DNA of 64,000 nucleotides from UBA6623 sp965226435 (GTDB lineage Bacteria; Acidobacteriota; Terriglobia; Bryobacterales; UBA6623), in assembly GCA_965226435.1 (NCBI GenBank), contig CBDDCY010000009.1:248001-312000 (forward strand), in the 5' to 3' direction. Shown piece by piece: positions 18,772 to 29,783 of this stretch. A program made the position numbers and the translations under genes. Under the pieces are notes generated by a model. That model saw nothing but the letters and a program-made list of their open reading frames with translations. It did not search any database and was not told where the DNA came from. The stretch's first letter is position 1. Each line of letters opens with the position of its first letter.

Positions 18772-19929
18772 CTATCCCGCGGCCGCAACGACCTTCTCAG
18801 CCGCCTCTTTCATGTTGCCGGCCACAATGAAATCCATCCCGGAATCGGCCAAGATCTGACGGCCCTGCTCGACATTCGTCCCTTCAAGGCGCAGCACGAT
18901 CGGAACCTCGATCGCCAGCTCCTTCGCCGCCGCCACGACGCCCTCGGCCAACGTGTCGACCTTTAAGATGCCGCCGAAGATGTTGATCAAGATCGCCTTG
19001 ACGTTGGGGTCGGAAAGGATAATGCGAAACCCGTTTTTCACTTGATCGGCGCTGGCGCCGCCGCCGGCGTCGAGGAAATTCGCGGGCATCCCGCCGGCAT
19101 ATTGGATGATGTCCATCGTCGCCATGGCGAGGCCGGCGCCGTTGACCATACAGCCAATGTTCCCGTCGAGCTTGATGTAGTTCAGCCCATGGTTGTGGGC
19201 GTCGGTCTCGAGCGGTTCCTCTTCTCCCAGATCCCGCAAGTCCTTCAACTCCGGGTGACGGAACAAGGCGTTATCGTCGAAATCCATCTTGGCGTCAAGC
19301 GCCACCGCTTTGCCGTCACTGGTGAGGACAAACGGATTGATCTCGACCAAGTTCGCGTCGGTCCCGTCGTAGGCCTCCGCCAACGCCGTCATCGCGTTCG
19401 CCGCCGCCGCGATCAAATCGCTCGGGACGCCCATCCCAAAGGCCAAACGCCGAGCTTGGAAGGCCGAGAGCCCCAGGCCGGGTTCGATCGTTTCCTTTAA
19501 GATCAACTCCGGCGTATCGGCGGCAACTTGCTCGATTTCCATCCCGCCGGCGGACGACGCCATGAATACCGGTTTTCCCAAAGCACGGTCGAGCGCAACG
19601 CCCAAATAAAGTTCCCTCTCGATAGGAAGCGTTTCCTCGATCAATACCCGTTTGACGAGTCGCCCCTCCGGCCCGGTCTGATGAGTCACCAGCGTCATCC
19701 CGATGATTTGTTCGGCCAGTTGGGCCGCCTCGTCGGCGCTCTCGGCAATCTTGACGCCGCCGCCCTTGCCGCGTCCACCGGCGTGAATCTGCGCCTTGAC
19801 AACCACTCGGCCGCCCAACTCCTCGGCCGCCGCCCTCGCCTCATCGGCCGAGAAGGCGACCTTTCCTCGCGGGACCGGGACGTTGTGTTGGCGAAGGATC
19901 TCCTTCGCCTGATATTCGTGGATTTTCAT
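18772..19929 (-). CDS. sucC: Succinyl-CoA synthetase, beta subunit
   Basis: A 385-residue ATP-grasp subunit of succinyl-CoA synthetase. The canonical start MKIHEYQAKEILRQ at 19929 was chosen; an open frame continuing to 20499 is only antisense to trpD. VVVKAQIHAGGRGKGGGV (about 43-60) is the nucleotide-binding loop, NPFVLTSDGKAVALDAKM holds Mg ligands, and INIFGGILKVDTLAEG contacts the alpha subunit. It is the first gene of sucCD(-ndk) and divergent from trpD across a 106 bp promoter region. Confidence 0.97.
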   Translation of the reverse strand: MKIHEYQAKEILRQHNVPVPRGKVAFSADEARAAAEELGGRVVVKAQIHAGGRGKGGGVKIAESADEAAQLAEQIIGMTLVTHQTGPEGRLVKRVLIEETLPIERELYLGVALDRALGKPVFMASSAGGMEIEQVAADTPELILKETIEPGLGLSAFQARRLAFGMGVPSDLIAAAANAMTALAEAYDGTDANLVEINPFVLTSDGKAVALDAKMDFDDNALFRHPELKDLRDLGEEEPLETDAHNHGLNYIKLDGNIGCMVNGAGLAMATMDIIQYAGGMPANFLDAGGGASADQVKNGFRIILSDPNVKAILINIFGGILKVDTLAEGVVAAAKELAIEVPIVLRLEGTNVEQGRQILADSGMDFIVAGNMKEAAEKVVAAAG

Positions 19930-20035
19930 GGGATGAGAAACCCCGTGGTACGATCGGGGAATCGCGAAATAAGAACCCTCACTATAAGGGATCATTCCGC
20001 GCGAAGGCAACGAAAACCCGGGAGGCCAAACGCCC
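19930..20035. promoter_or_regulatory. Divergent promoter region sucC / trpD
   Basis: ACTATAAGGG near 19981 offers a -10-like TATAAG for trpD, and its complement a TTATAG for sucC. A GGGAGG ribosome site lies about 10 nt before the trpD ATG. Exact promoters cannot be fixed by eye. Confidence 0.35.
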
Positions 20036-21073
20036 ATGAGCGCCGCGCTCGAAGCCCTGCATAAAGCAGCCGAAAAGACCCACCTAACCGCCGAAGAAGC
20101 TTCGGCCGCGATGAACGAAATCCTCGACGGCGAGGTCGACCCGGCCTTGATCGGCGCGCTGCTTGTCGCGCTCCGCATGAAGGGGGAAACTGTCGACGAA
20201 ATCGTCGGTTGCGCACGCTCCATGCGGCGACATGCGGCCGCCGTCCCGCTCACCGCCCTCGACCGCGAGGAGCTCGTCGACACCTGCGGCACCGGCGGCG
20301 ATGGTGCCGGCACTTTCAACATTTCGACCGCGACGGCGCTCGTCGTCGCCGGCGCCGGGGTCCCCGTGGCCAAACACGGCAACCGCTCGATTTCGAGCCG
20401 CTGCGGCAGCGCCGATGTTCTCGAAGCCCTTGGAGTCCAGGTCGCGCTCGGCCCCGAGCACGTCGCTCGATCGATCGAGCAGGTCGGGGTTGGGTTCATG
20501 TTCGCGCCGCGCTTTCACCCGGCCATGAAATACGCGCAGCCCGTGCGGGGCCAACTCAAGATGCGGACCATCTTTAACGTCCTCGGCCCGCTGACGAACC
20601 CCGCCGGCGCCGGAGCGCAAGTCGTCGGCGTGTTCGCCGAACGCCTCGTCCCGATGATCGCCGAGGCTCTAGCCGGGCTTGGCCTGCGCCGGGCTTTCGT
20701 CGTTCACGGCAAAGACGGCCTTGATGAAATCACAACCACCGGTGTCACTACTGTCGCCGAAGTCCGCGACGGGGATGTGACTCTCAGCAAGGTCAAACCC
20801 GCCGATTTCGGACTCCCCGAAGCCCGGGCCGAGGACCTCGCCGGGGGAGACGTGGCAGCGAACTCGGCGATTGTCAAGGGAATTCTCGAAGGCCGCCCCG
20901 GCCCCCGCCGCGACATCGTGGTCGCCAACGCAGCGGCCGCGCTTGTTGCCGCCGGGCGCGCGGAGGATTTTCGGGCCGGGGCCGGGGAAGCGGCCCGCTC
21001 GATCGATTCCGGCGAAGCGGCCGAGCGCTTGCGGCAACTGGCTGAACTTACTACACGGTTAGCCGGGGAATGA
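20036..21073 (+). CDS. trpD: Anthranilate phosphoribosyltransferase
   Basis: A 345-residue enzyme joining anthranilate and PRPP in tryptophan synthesis. The signature DTCGTGGDGAGTFNIST (about 82-98) binds PRPP, and KHGNRSISSRCGSADVLEALG (near 118-138) follows. RFHPAMKYAQPVR and FNVLGPLTNPAGA are also canonical. The start is supported by a GGGAGG ribosome site. No other trp gene is in the window, so the pathway is dispersed. It converges with xylB. Confidence 0.97.
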   Translation: MSAALEALHKAAEKTHLTAEEASAAMNEILDGEVDPALIGALLVALRMKGETVDEIVGCARSMRRHAAAVPLTALDREELVDTCGTGGDGAGTFNISTATALVVAGAGVPVAKHGNRSISSRCGSADVLEALGVQVALGPEHVARSIEQVGVGFMFAPRFHPAMKYAQPVRGQLKMRTIFNVLGPLTNPAGAGAQVVGVFAERLVPMIAEALAGLGLRRAFVVHGKDGLDEITTTGVTTVAEVRDGDVTLSKVKPADFGLPEARAEDLAGGDVAANSAIVKGILEGRPGPRRDIVVANAAAALVAAGRAEDFRAGAGEAARSIDSGEAAERLRQLAELTTRLAGE

Positions 21074-21179
21074 GGGGGTGCGGCCGCAGGGTGCTGTAGG
21101 TCCGCCGCTCTTTTCAGATGCCGGCGCTTGCATCGGACACCGCTCCCTTACGGTCGCGGCTCGGTTTGGAAAGCAAGGT

Positions 21180-22706
21180 TCATAGGGAAGCGATGTCGCG
21201 ATACGACTGCTTGAGGGCCGGGTAGAGACTTTCGAAAACCCCATACCTCTTCTGATACCCGGCGCTTACCTCTGCCTCGGGAGCCACGCGGTCCTGCTCG
21301 CGAATCGACGCCTTACACGCCTCGCTCACACTCGAGTGATGCCCGCTGCCGACCATCCCCAATAGCGCCGCGCCGTAGGCCGAGCCTTCCTGTGTTTCGA
21401 GCGTCGCGATCGGCCGGTCAAAGACATTCGCCAACACCTGCCGCCAGAAGGGGCTGCGAGCGCCTCCGCCCGACGCACGTACCACTTCCACATCCACGCC
21501 CAGCGACTCGACGATCGCCAGGCAATCCTTGAGACTGTAGGAAACCCCCTCGATCACCGAACGAATCAGATGCGCCCGCGTGTGCTTCGCCGTCAAGCCG
21601 ACCCAGCCTCCGCGCGCTTGGGCATCGAGGTGCGGAGTGCGTTCGCCCATCAAGTAAGGCAGCCAGAACAAGCCCTCGCTGCCCGCCGGCGCACCGGCGG
21701 CCTCTTCGATCAACAAATCGTACGGATCGACGCCCTTCTCTTCGGCGGCCGTCACGGCGTCACTCCCTAGTTGATTGCGAAACCACTGGAGACTCAGCCC
21801 GGCGCCCTGCGTCACGCCCATCACATGCCACTTGCCCGGAACCGCGTGACAGAAGGTATGGACCCGTCCTTGGGGATCGTAATCGACCTTGTCGAGGTGA
21901 GAAAAAACGACGCCCGATGTCCCTATCGTGCACGAAACCATCCCGGGATCGACAATCCCCGAGCCCACCGCGCCGGCGGCTTGGTCCCCCGCCCCGCCTA
22001 CCACCGGCGTACCCGCCTTGAGACCCGTTTTAGCGGCGGCTTCGGCGCTGATCGCACCCGACACCTCGCAAGACTCCACCACACGGGGCAACACGGAACG
22101 ATCGATCCCAAGCTTTTCGATCAACGGCGCGGCCCAACGCCGATTCACGACATCGAACAGCGCCGTGCCCGAGGCGTCCGAGACGTCCCCGGCGAATTCG
22201 CCGGTCAGGCAAAACCGCACATAGTCCTTGGGAAGCAAAACCTGGCGCGTCTTCTCGTAGCTGGCCGGGTCATGGTCGCGAACCCAAATCAGTTTCGGCG
22301 CCGTGAAACCGGTCAACACCGGATTGGCCGTCTGCTCGAGGACCATCTTTTCGCCGGCGACGGAGTTGATCCAATCGACTTGCTCCTGGCAGCGCTGGTC
22401 GCACCAGATCAGCGCGGGCCGAACGACCTGATTCCCCGCGTCGAGCAACACCAACCCGTGCATCTGCCCGGAAAGCCCGATCCCGGTAATGTCATCGCCG
22501 GTTGCGCCGGCTTTCGCGAGCACGCCTTGGATAGCTTCGACGGCCGCGTCCCACCAATTTTGAGGCCGCTGCTCGGCCCACAGAGGCTGAGCCATTTGGA
22601 TGTCTTCATGAACCGCGGTAACGCCGGCGGCGATATGCCCCTCGGCATCCACCAGCAAGGCGCGCGACCCGCCGGTTCCAATATCGATCCCAAGCCAATA
22701 TTTCAC
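21180..22706 (-). CDS. xylB: Xylulokinase
   Basis: A 508-residue FGGY-family sugar kinase. GTG 22706 gives MKYWLGIDIGTGGSRALLVD, the N-terminal phosphate-binding segment; a TTG at 22745 would add 13 unlikely residues. GLSGQMHGLVLLD near residue 75 is the xylulokinase-type substrate motif, and GGAGDQAAGAVG and ASGGGARSPFWRQVLANV are the ATP-site motifs. Closely related kinases act on other pentuloses, so specificity is inferred. No xylose isomerase or transporter is adjacent; the amidohydrolase upstream on the same strand is unrelated. Confidence 0.88.
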   Translation of the reverse strand: MKYWLGIDIGTGGSRALLVDAEGHIAAGVTAVHEDIQMAQPLWAEQRPQNWWDAAVEAIQGVLAKAGATGDDITGIGLSGQMHGLVLLDAGNQVVRPALIWCDQRCQEQVDWINSVAGEKMVLEQTANPVLTGFTAPKLIWVRDHDPASYEKTRQVLLPKDYVRFCLTGEFAGDVSDASGTALFDVVNRRWAAPLIEKLGIDRSVLPRVVESCEVSGAISAEAAAKTGLKAGTPVVGGAGDQAAGAVGSGIVDPGMVSCTIGTSGVVFSHLDKVDYDPQGRVHTFCHAVPGKWHVMGVTQGAGLSLQWFRNQLGSDAVTAAEEKGVDPYDLLIEEAAGAPAGSEGLFWLPYLMGERTPHLDAQARGGWVGLTAKHTRAHLIRSVIEGVSYSLKDCLAIVESLGVDVEVVRASGGGARSPFWRQVLANVFDRPIATLETQEGSAYGAALLGMVGSGHHSSVSEACKASIREQDRVAPEAEVSAGYQKRYGVFESLYPALKQSYRDIASL

Positions 22707-22778
22707 GTTTTTTGTCGCTTTCTTTGTCGCCGGCAATAACCCCAAACCCGCCGCGCGCCCGGCAGCGGTACTTCCCGG

Positions 22779-23930
22779 CTACTCGGGGTACCCGGAGGAG
22801 TCAATGCCGGGAACCAGCCGCAAGGCGTTCTTGTAGTAGATATGTTTGAGCGTTTCGTCGGGCAGGTCGAGCCCGTACATTTTCCAATGCGCGTGACGCC
22901 GTCGATAGTAATCGAAATACTCGTCGCGGGTTTCGAGCACGCGCCAGTAATAGGGAAACTCCGAAGCCCTGTACGTGTCTTTCCCGAACAGCACCCGGTC
23001 TTTGTTACGAATCAAGAACTCCCGCGCCGTGAAGGGCTGCCGGCCCAACTCGGCCAAGACCGCCGCCATCTCGGTGTAGAAATTCGGGTACTTCGCGAAG
23101 AGTCTCTCCAGACGCCCCAAATCGTTTCCGTGCCAGCCCAGGTGAGCAATGATAAAGTTGACGCCGGGATGACGGCCCACCAAGCGGTCGCGCTCGCCGT
23201 TGAGTTCCTCGAAACGCGGAAACTTGTCGGGCGGGCGCCGCCGCCGCGGAAACATTTTCAGCTCGAGCCAGCGTTCATTCTTGCTGTCGACGGGTTCAAA
23301 GAAAGGAGCGGGCTCGGCGACGTGGATCAAGACCGGGATCTTCAACTTCGCGCACATTCGCCAAACCGGGTCGATCGCGGGATCATCAACCGGCATCCGG
23401 CGGCCGTCTTTGTAGAAAACACCGAGGCCCAAATTCTTGTAGATCTTTAGGCCTTGGGCGCCGTTTTCGACGTCACGCTCAAGCTGCGCGGCGGCCTCGG
23501 AACCCCAGCTCTTGCCATCGATTCCTTCGAAATTCAAGTTCGCGAAGATCGCAAAACGCCCCGGATGGCCCTTCGTATAATTGGTGACGAATTGCTTGAG
23601 CTTCTCCCCGCTCCCACCGCTGAGGTTTACGAGTAACCGGAGATTTTGTTCGTCCATTTCTCGCACGATACTGTCCAGCTTCTTGCCTTCCGCATCCCAG
23701 TGATGGCTGTGAATGTCGATCACGGGAAACTTCGCTCTCGTCGTCGGATGTTCCGGCACCACCAGCGTCGAGACCGGCTGATACTCCTCGAAGGTGAGCG
23801 ATTGCGGTGACGCAAACGAAGTGACGGCGAAAAGCGCGCAGCAGGCCGCGAATCGGCGCGAAAGACGCCGCCGCGCCGCAAGGGAGGAATCGCGGTTCGA
23901 CGCGTTGAGGACTTGGGTTGAATAGGGCAT
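22779..23930 (-). CDS. Secreted amidohydrolase-family (TIM-barrel) hydrolase
   Basis: A 383-residue protein of the amidohydrolase_2 group. A basic N-terminus (ARRRLSRR) then CALFAVTSFA predicts export. VIDIHSHHWD near residue 71 is the HxH metal motif; KIPVLIHVAEPAPFF near 200, VNFIIAHLGWHGNDL and an RVLFGKDTYRASEFP segment supply further metal ligands. The ending with a KNALRLVPG-like helix is typical. Reaction unknown: family members are hydrolases or decarboxylases of small ring or acyl substrates. Confidence 0.75.
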   Translation of the reverse strand: MPYSTQVLNASNRDSSLAARRRLSRRFAACCALFAVTSFASPQSLTFEEYQPVSTLVVPEHPTTRAKFPVIDIHSHHWDAEGKKLDSIVREMDEQNLRLLVNLSGGSGEKLKQFVTNYTKGHPGRFAIFANLNFEGIDGKSWGSEAAAQLERDVENGAQGLKIYKNLGLGVFYKDGRRMPVDDPAIDPVWRMCAKLKIPVLIHVAEPAPFFEPVDSKNERWLELKMFPRRRRPPDKFPRFEELNGERDRLVGRHPGVNFIIAHLGWHGNDLGRLERLFAKYPNFYTEMAAVLAELGRQPFTAREFLIRNKDRVLFGKDTYRASEFPYYWRVLETRDEYFDYYRRRHAHWKMYGLDLPDETLKHIYYKNALRLVPGIDSSGYPE

Positions 23931-24096
23931 GTTCAGGATGCGCCCAATAGACCGCGGAGTCGCCGGCGCTCACCACCAGAATAGCGAAAGGCCCGGACTG
24001 ACCGGGCTGAATGAGGCCTCTGAGCCCGCAAAGGAAGCGAGCGGCGGCACTCTCCATACTCATGCCGCGCACCGGTTCCATTGCACGGCCGGAGCA
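23931..24096. other. Non-coding gap between amidohydrolase gene and IS
   Basis: No gene or clear motif is seen in these 166 bases; they hold the 5' region of the minus-strand amidohydrolase gene. Confidence 0.4.
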
Positions 24097-24122
24097 TTTT
24101 CTCATCGAAGGATGAGCCTGAA

Positions 24123-24438
24123 GACGGGGGTTGGGGCTTTTTGAGTAGCTGGGGCTCCTTTCTGGTTTTTTGGTTTTGATTTGGGAAGGGGAGAATCGTC
24201 GTCGGGGTTGTGGGAATGTGGGAATCGCGGAGCGATTTCCAAGGGCGGTGGGAAACGAAGGGAAACCTGGTTTTGGTTTTCCTCGTTTTCCACCGCCCGC
24301 CATTTCCACAGCCCTCTTCCTGCTGTTCAGCACGGCGTGTTCGCGGACCGGAAACTGGCAAACAGCTTGTGTTTGGCTCGCTGCATCCGGCGCGCCGCCG
24401 CAGTGTCGCTTTCCGCCTGGGCAATGCGGCCCAGAGCC
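24123..24438. other. Non-coding IS tail with a long stem-loop
   Basis: This stretch between the transposase stop and the left IS end has no gene. 24243-24267 and 24275-24298 form a roughly 24-25 bp imperfect stem with a 7-nt loop, and 24221-24240 form a smaller hairpin (GGAATCGC/GCGATTTCC). They could insulate the transposase from outside transcription or be a nested palindromic repeat. Confidence 0.5.
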
Positions 24439-25572
24439 TCAAGCGTGTGCCCTGGCTTGAGGTAGCCGGGCGGCCTCGGGCAACTGCTCGAAAGATTCCC
24501 AAGGCGTCTGGTAGTGGCGATACACCCGCTTCTGCTTGCCTTTGGCGTCGGTCTTGATCTCGGGCTGTCCGCAGGGCCGGTGGAAATTCAAATAGGGATT
24601 GAAGTGCTGTTGGTAGAAGCGCTGGATGCGCCCCGCGTGCGGCGCCGCGATGTGCGTATATCCCATGTGTTTGCGGATCACCGCGCCGTTTTTCGATTCC
24701 ACCAAGCCGTTGTCATTGGAGTGCCGCGGACGCGACTTGGTCTGTTCGATCAGCAGCTTGTTCAATAACTTCTCCATCGTGCGATTGAGGAACTCGCTGC
24801 CGTTGTCGGAATGGAAGCCGCGGATACGAAAGGGAAACTGCTCGATCATGGCTTTCAGCAACGGCTCCAGCCAGGCTTCACTGATCGCGGCTGTGGCGCC
24901 GACCACTTGCCACTGGGTGACTTCATCCACGGCATTGATGTGGTAGACGCCCTTGACGCCATCGCGATCCCCTTGATGCACCGTATCCACTCGCAGAAAG
25001 CCGGGTCGGCCTTGCGGGTCGGGCCGGCGCCGCTCGCCGATCGACACCGCTGTGGGCCGGGTCTTGGTGAAATGCAGCCGCCGCCGGCGGTAGGCACTGC
25101 GCCGCCGCAGGCGATAGATCTGGGCCACCGAGATCCCCGCCAACCGCTCGTATTCGCGCTGCTGGTACTGCTGGTATTCCCGCTCGAGGATCTTGCGCGT
25201 GGCCGGGCCGCTGAGGGTTTCGTGGGCCTCGTCCACCGCCGCCAGCAGTTCGACGTCGGCGGGCGTGTACTTGCGGGCAAAGCGATGCCGCCGGTAGCGG
25301 GCGGGTTGGAGTTCTCCGCCCTGCCGGTACTGCTGGATCAGCCGCGTGATTTGCGCCCGGCTCAGTCCGGTCATCTTGACCAGATACTGCCGCAGCAGCC
25401 CTTTGTCGGCGCGGTTCTGGCGGCTGTAGCCGTGCCGGCCAAGCGTGCGCGCCACCCAAGCGTAAATCTCGGCCCGCCCTTTGCCTTTGAATCGAATCTC
25501 CTGGCTGGAGTGGAGAAACTGCCGGATCTGTTGCGGATTCAACTTGCCGGCGTTTTGCACTTGGATAGTCAA
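24439..25572 (-). CDS. IS transposase, DDE integrase core
   Basis: A 377-residue transposase of the retroviral integrase superfamily (IS481/IS3-like architecture). N-terminal helices carry an HTH (GLSRAQITRLIQQYRQGG, near 75). Catalytic residues are Asp in RVDTVHQGD (about 198), Asp in HSDNGSEF (about 257) and Glu in NDNGLVESKNG (about 291). The start is taken as TTG 25572 after GGGGA. The frame is intact, so the element may be active. The open frame on the opposite strand is a shadow. Confidence 0.9.
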   Translation of the reverse strand: MTIQVQNAGKLNPQQIRQFLHSSQEIRFKGKGRAEIYAWVARTLGRHGYSRQNRADKGLLRQYLVKMTGLSRAQITRLIQQYRQGGELQPARYRRHRFARKYTPADVELLAAVDEAHETLSGPATRKILEREYQQYQQREYERLAGISVAQIYRLRRRSAYRRRRLHFTKTRPTAVSIGERRRPDPQGRPGFLRVDTVHQGDRDGVKGVYHINAVDEVTQWQVVGATAAISEAWLEPLLKAMIEQFPFRIRGFHSDNGSEFLNRTMEKLLNKLLIEQTKSRPRHSNDNGLVESKNGAVIRKHMGYTHIAAPHAGRIQRFYQQHFNPYLNFHRPCGQPEIKTDAKGKQKRVYRHYQTPWESFEQLPEAARLPQARAHA

Positions 25573-25651
25573 TCCCCAGCATGCCCACTCCCCGATCCTG
25601 CAGGCTCATCTTGTGTGAGAAACAAACTCCTCGTTCAGGCTCATCTTGCAT

Positions 25652-25680
25652 GAGACAAGACTGCGCCTGACGGCTATAAT
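25652..25680 (+). promoter_or_regulatory. Hybrid IS/host promoter for gene 25688
   Basis: GAGACA (25652-25657), inside the terminal repeat of the IS, lies exactly 17 bp before a perfect TATAAT (25675-25680) in flanking DNA. GTG 25688 follows the -10 box by 7 nt, which is leaderless spacing. Confidence 0.5.
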
Positions 25681-25687
25681 CAGACCT

Positions 25688-28210
<2,523 letters not shown>

Positions 28211-28255
28211 CTCGGCCTATCGAAGGCAGCCCCCGGGCTCGCTTCGATAGACTCG

Positions 28256-28729
28256 GTGGCAGTGGGCACGGAAATCCAAGCCGGCGACGAACGATTCATG
28301 CGCGAAGCGCTGGCGCTCGCGGATGAAGCTGATGCGCGGGGCGAGGTGCCGGTGGGCGCGGTGGTTGTGGCCGACGGCGATATCGTCGGCGCGGGCGCCA
28401 ATTCTCCGATGGCTTCCCGCGACCCGACGGCGCACGCCGAGATGATCGCCCTCCGTGAGGCTTCCCGCCGACTCGAAACCTATCGACTGACCGAGGCTAC
28501 CCTTTACGTAACGATGGAGCCGTGTGCGATGTGCGCCGGGGCTCTTGTGAACGCTCGGGTCAAACGCCTTGTCTTCGGCACCCGCGACTTGCGCTTCGGA
28601 GCAGTGCGCAGCAAGTTTAGGGTGGCGGACTCAGAGTTATTGAACCACAGGGTCGAGATCGTCGAGGGTGTATTGGCCGAGGAATGCCTGCGGCGGCCGC
28701 GGAAGTTTTTCGAGGCGAGGCGGCGGTGA
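28256..28729 (+). CDS. tadA: tRNA-specific adenosine deaminase (A34 to inosine)
   Basis: A 157-residue zinc deaminase that makes inosine at the wobble position of tRNA-Arg(ACG). The zinc site is HAEMIALRE (His about 61, Glu63 proton shuttle) plus PCAMCAGAL (two Cys about 90-93). FMREALALADEA is the usual N-terminal helix. GTG 28256 and GTG 28262 are both possible starts; ATG 28298 would truncate the first helix less plausibly. The ending is canonical. Confidence 0.93.
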   Translation: MAVGTEIQAGDERFMREALALADEADARGEVPVGAVVVADGDIVGAGANSPMASRDPTAHAEMIALREASRRLETYRLTEATLYVTMEPCAMCAGALVNARVKRLVFGTRDLRFGAVRSKFRVADSELLNHRVEIVEGVLAEECLRRPRKFFEARRR

Positions 28730-28859
28730 GGGTTCGCGAACCCGCGGCTTCGAAAAAGCGCGGATCGCACGTTGGTTTGGTCGCTCAAGGTATACTGGCC
28801 GCAACGGACCGAGGATTGCCGATCGCGGCCTTTTTTTTGTTGAGAAGGAGTGTAATCCG

Positions 28860-29408
28860 ATGCCTTTTTGTACGCAATGCGGCGCCGATGTCAGTGGAGT
28901 GAGATTCTGCGCCCAGTGCGGAACTCCCGCCGCTGAAGCGGGTGCGTCTCAGGACACGCCACCGCGGCCGGAACCCACGGAACAACACAGCGGACAAGCA
29001 GCAGGTGGCGGATCGGCGCCGGCCGCGGGAACGGTTCCGGCGGCGGGAGGACCCGAAGCCGATAGTGCTCCGATCGCGGGCTCGCAGGATGTCGCGGCGG
29101 CTCTGGCATACATCACTCCGTTGGCTGTTCTTTTCTTGGTGATCGAGCCTTTCAACAAAGATCGGCTGGTGCGCTTCCATTGCATGCAGTCGTTACTGCT
29201 TTTCGGGGGTTTGATGGTGGGTTACATAGGGCTGATGATTCTGGGCGGTGTTTTCAGCTTTATCGGTGTAGGGTTCGTCTTCGCACCCCTTCGAGGGCTG
29301 ATCGTGCTGGGGTTCTTTGTGCTGGCGGTATTCGGGGCCATTAAGGCTTTTCAAGGCGAGAAGTTCCACCTGCCTTTGGTGGGCGAGCTGGCGGCCCGCA
29401 AGAGCTGA
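28860..29408 (+). CDS. Zinc-ribbon membrane protein (DUF4870-like)
   Basis: A 182-residue protein. Start ATG 28860 follows a GAAGGAG ribosome site by about 9 nt; a TATACT box lies at 28791. Residues 4-20 form a zinc ribbon (CTQC..CAQC), then an Ala/Pro-rich linker. The C-terminal 100 residues hold three to four membrane helices (LAYITPLAVLFLVIE, LLLFGGLMVGYIGLMILGGV, LIVLGFFVLAVFGAI). A DRLVRFHCMQSLLLF segment matches the DUF4870/chloroplast import Tic20-like pattern. Function unknown. Confidence 0.75.
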   Translation: MPFCTQCGADVSGVRFCAQCGTPAAEAGASQDTPPRPEPTEQHSGQAAGGGSAPAAGTVPAAGGPEADSAPIAGSQDVAAALAYITPLAVLFLVIEPFNKDRLVRFHCMQSLLLFGGLMVGYIGLMILGGVFSFIGVGFVFAPLRGLIVLGFFVLAVFGAIKAFQGEKFHLPLVGELAARKS

Positions 29409-29748
29409 AGCCGTCGCTGTGAATCTCGACGGGACATGCCGGCCGGCCGCGCCGAGTCGTCCGACGTCACTCGAAAAAAAGTCCCGGTCCACCCCATAGA
29501 CCGGGACTTTGGAACCCCATGCGGGGTCGAGGCAACCCTCCAAAGCGGTTCAGACCCTCAGAAATCCAAACCTCCGGGCTTCCCTAGGCCGATTCATTGC
29601 AAGCGGTGTGCCGGCTTTGGCCGCTGCCGCCGATTTCGTGCAAATGATTGAAACCGCAGGCAGTAGCCGCGGCGGGACACAGCAGCCGCTAGAGCCGGTT
29701 TATGATATTTCACAGATCCAGCCCGGGTTGAGTTCAACAAACCGTATT
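29409..29748. other. Non-coding gap with terminator
   Basis: Apart from the stem-loop at 29481-29510, no gene, tRNA or clear structured RNA is seen here. Confidence 0.4.
29481..29510. terminator. Bidirectional stem-loop terminator
   Basis: A perfect 9 bp stem GTCCCGGTC / GACCGGGAC with a 9-nt loop is flanked by seven A and three T, extending the pairing to 12 bp. It lies 72 nt after the zinc-ribbon gene. The T-tract is weak on the plus strand and strong on the minus strand. Confidence 0.6.
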
Positions 29749-29777
29749 TTGGTTGCGCCGACAGTGCTTGCTAGAAT
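29749..29777 (+). promoter_or_regulatory. Leaderless-type promoter of gene 29784
   Basis: TTGGTT (29749-29754), a 17 bp spacer and TAGAAT (29772-29777), then GTG 6 nt later. Confidence 0.6.
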
Positions 29778-29783
29778 GCACGA

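Larger units (their letters stand above)
24097..25659 (-). mobile_element. Insertion sequence with rve-type transposase
   Basis: About 1.56 kb. Imperfect terminal inverted repeats at 24097-24122 and 25634-25659 share GATGAGCCTGAA and a displaced CTCAT. Each terminus is itself palindromic (CTCATC-GAAG-GATGAG at the left). A second copy of the right-end motif (GCTCATCTTG..TGAGA) lies subterminally near 25603-25622. No target duplication is certain. Confidence 0.75.

Noticed and set aside
19930..20499. Open frame extending sucC about 190 codons upstream, antisense to trpD
   Set aside because: Canonical SucC begins at MKIHEYQAKEIL (19929); the extension is composition-driven shadow of trpD in high-GC DNA.
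23479..24502. Minus-strand open frames across the amidohydrolase 5' end and IS tail
   Set aside because: Low-complexity Pro/Lys-rich translations of non-coding, hairpin-containing DNA.
24811..25653. 280-codon open frame on the plus strand across the transposase
   Set aside because: It is the antisense shadow of an intact DDE transposase and has no recognisable motif.
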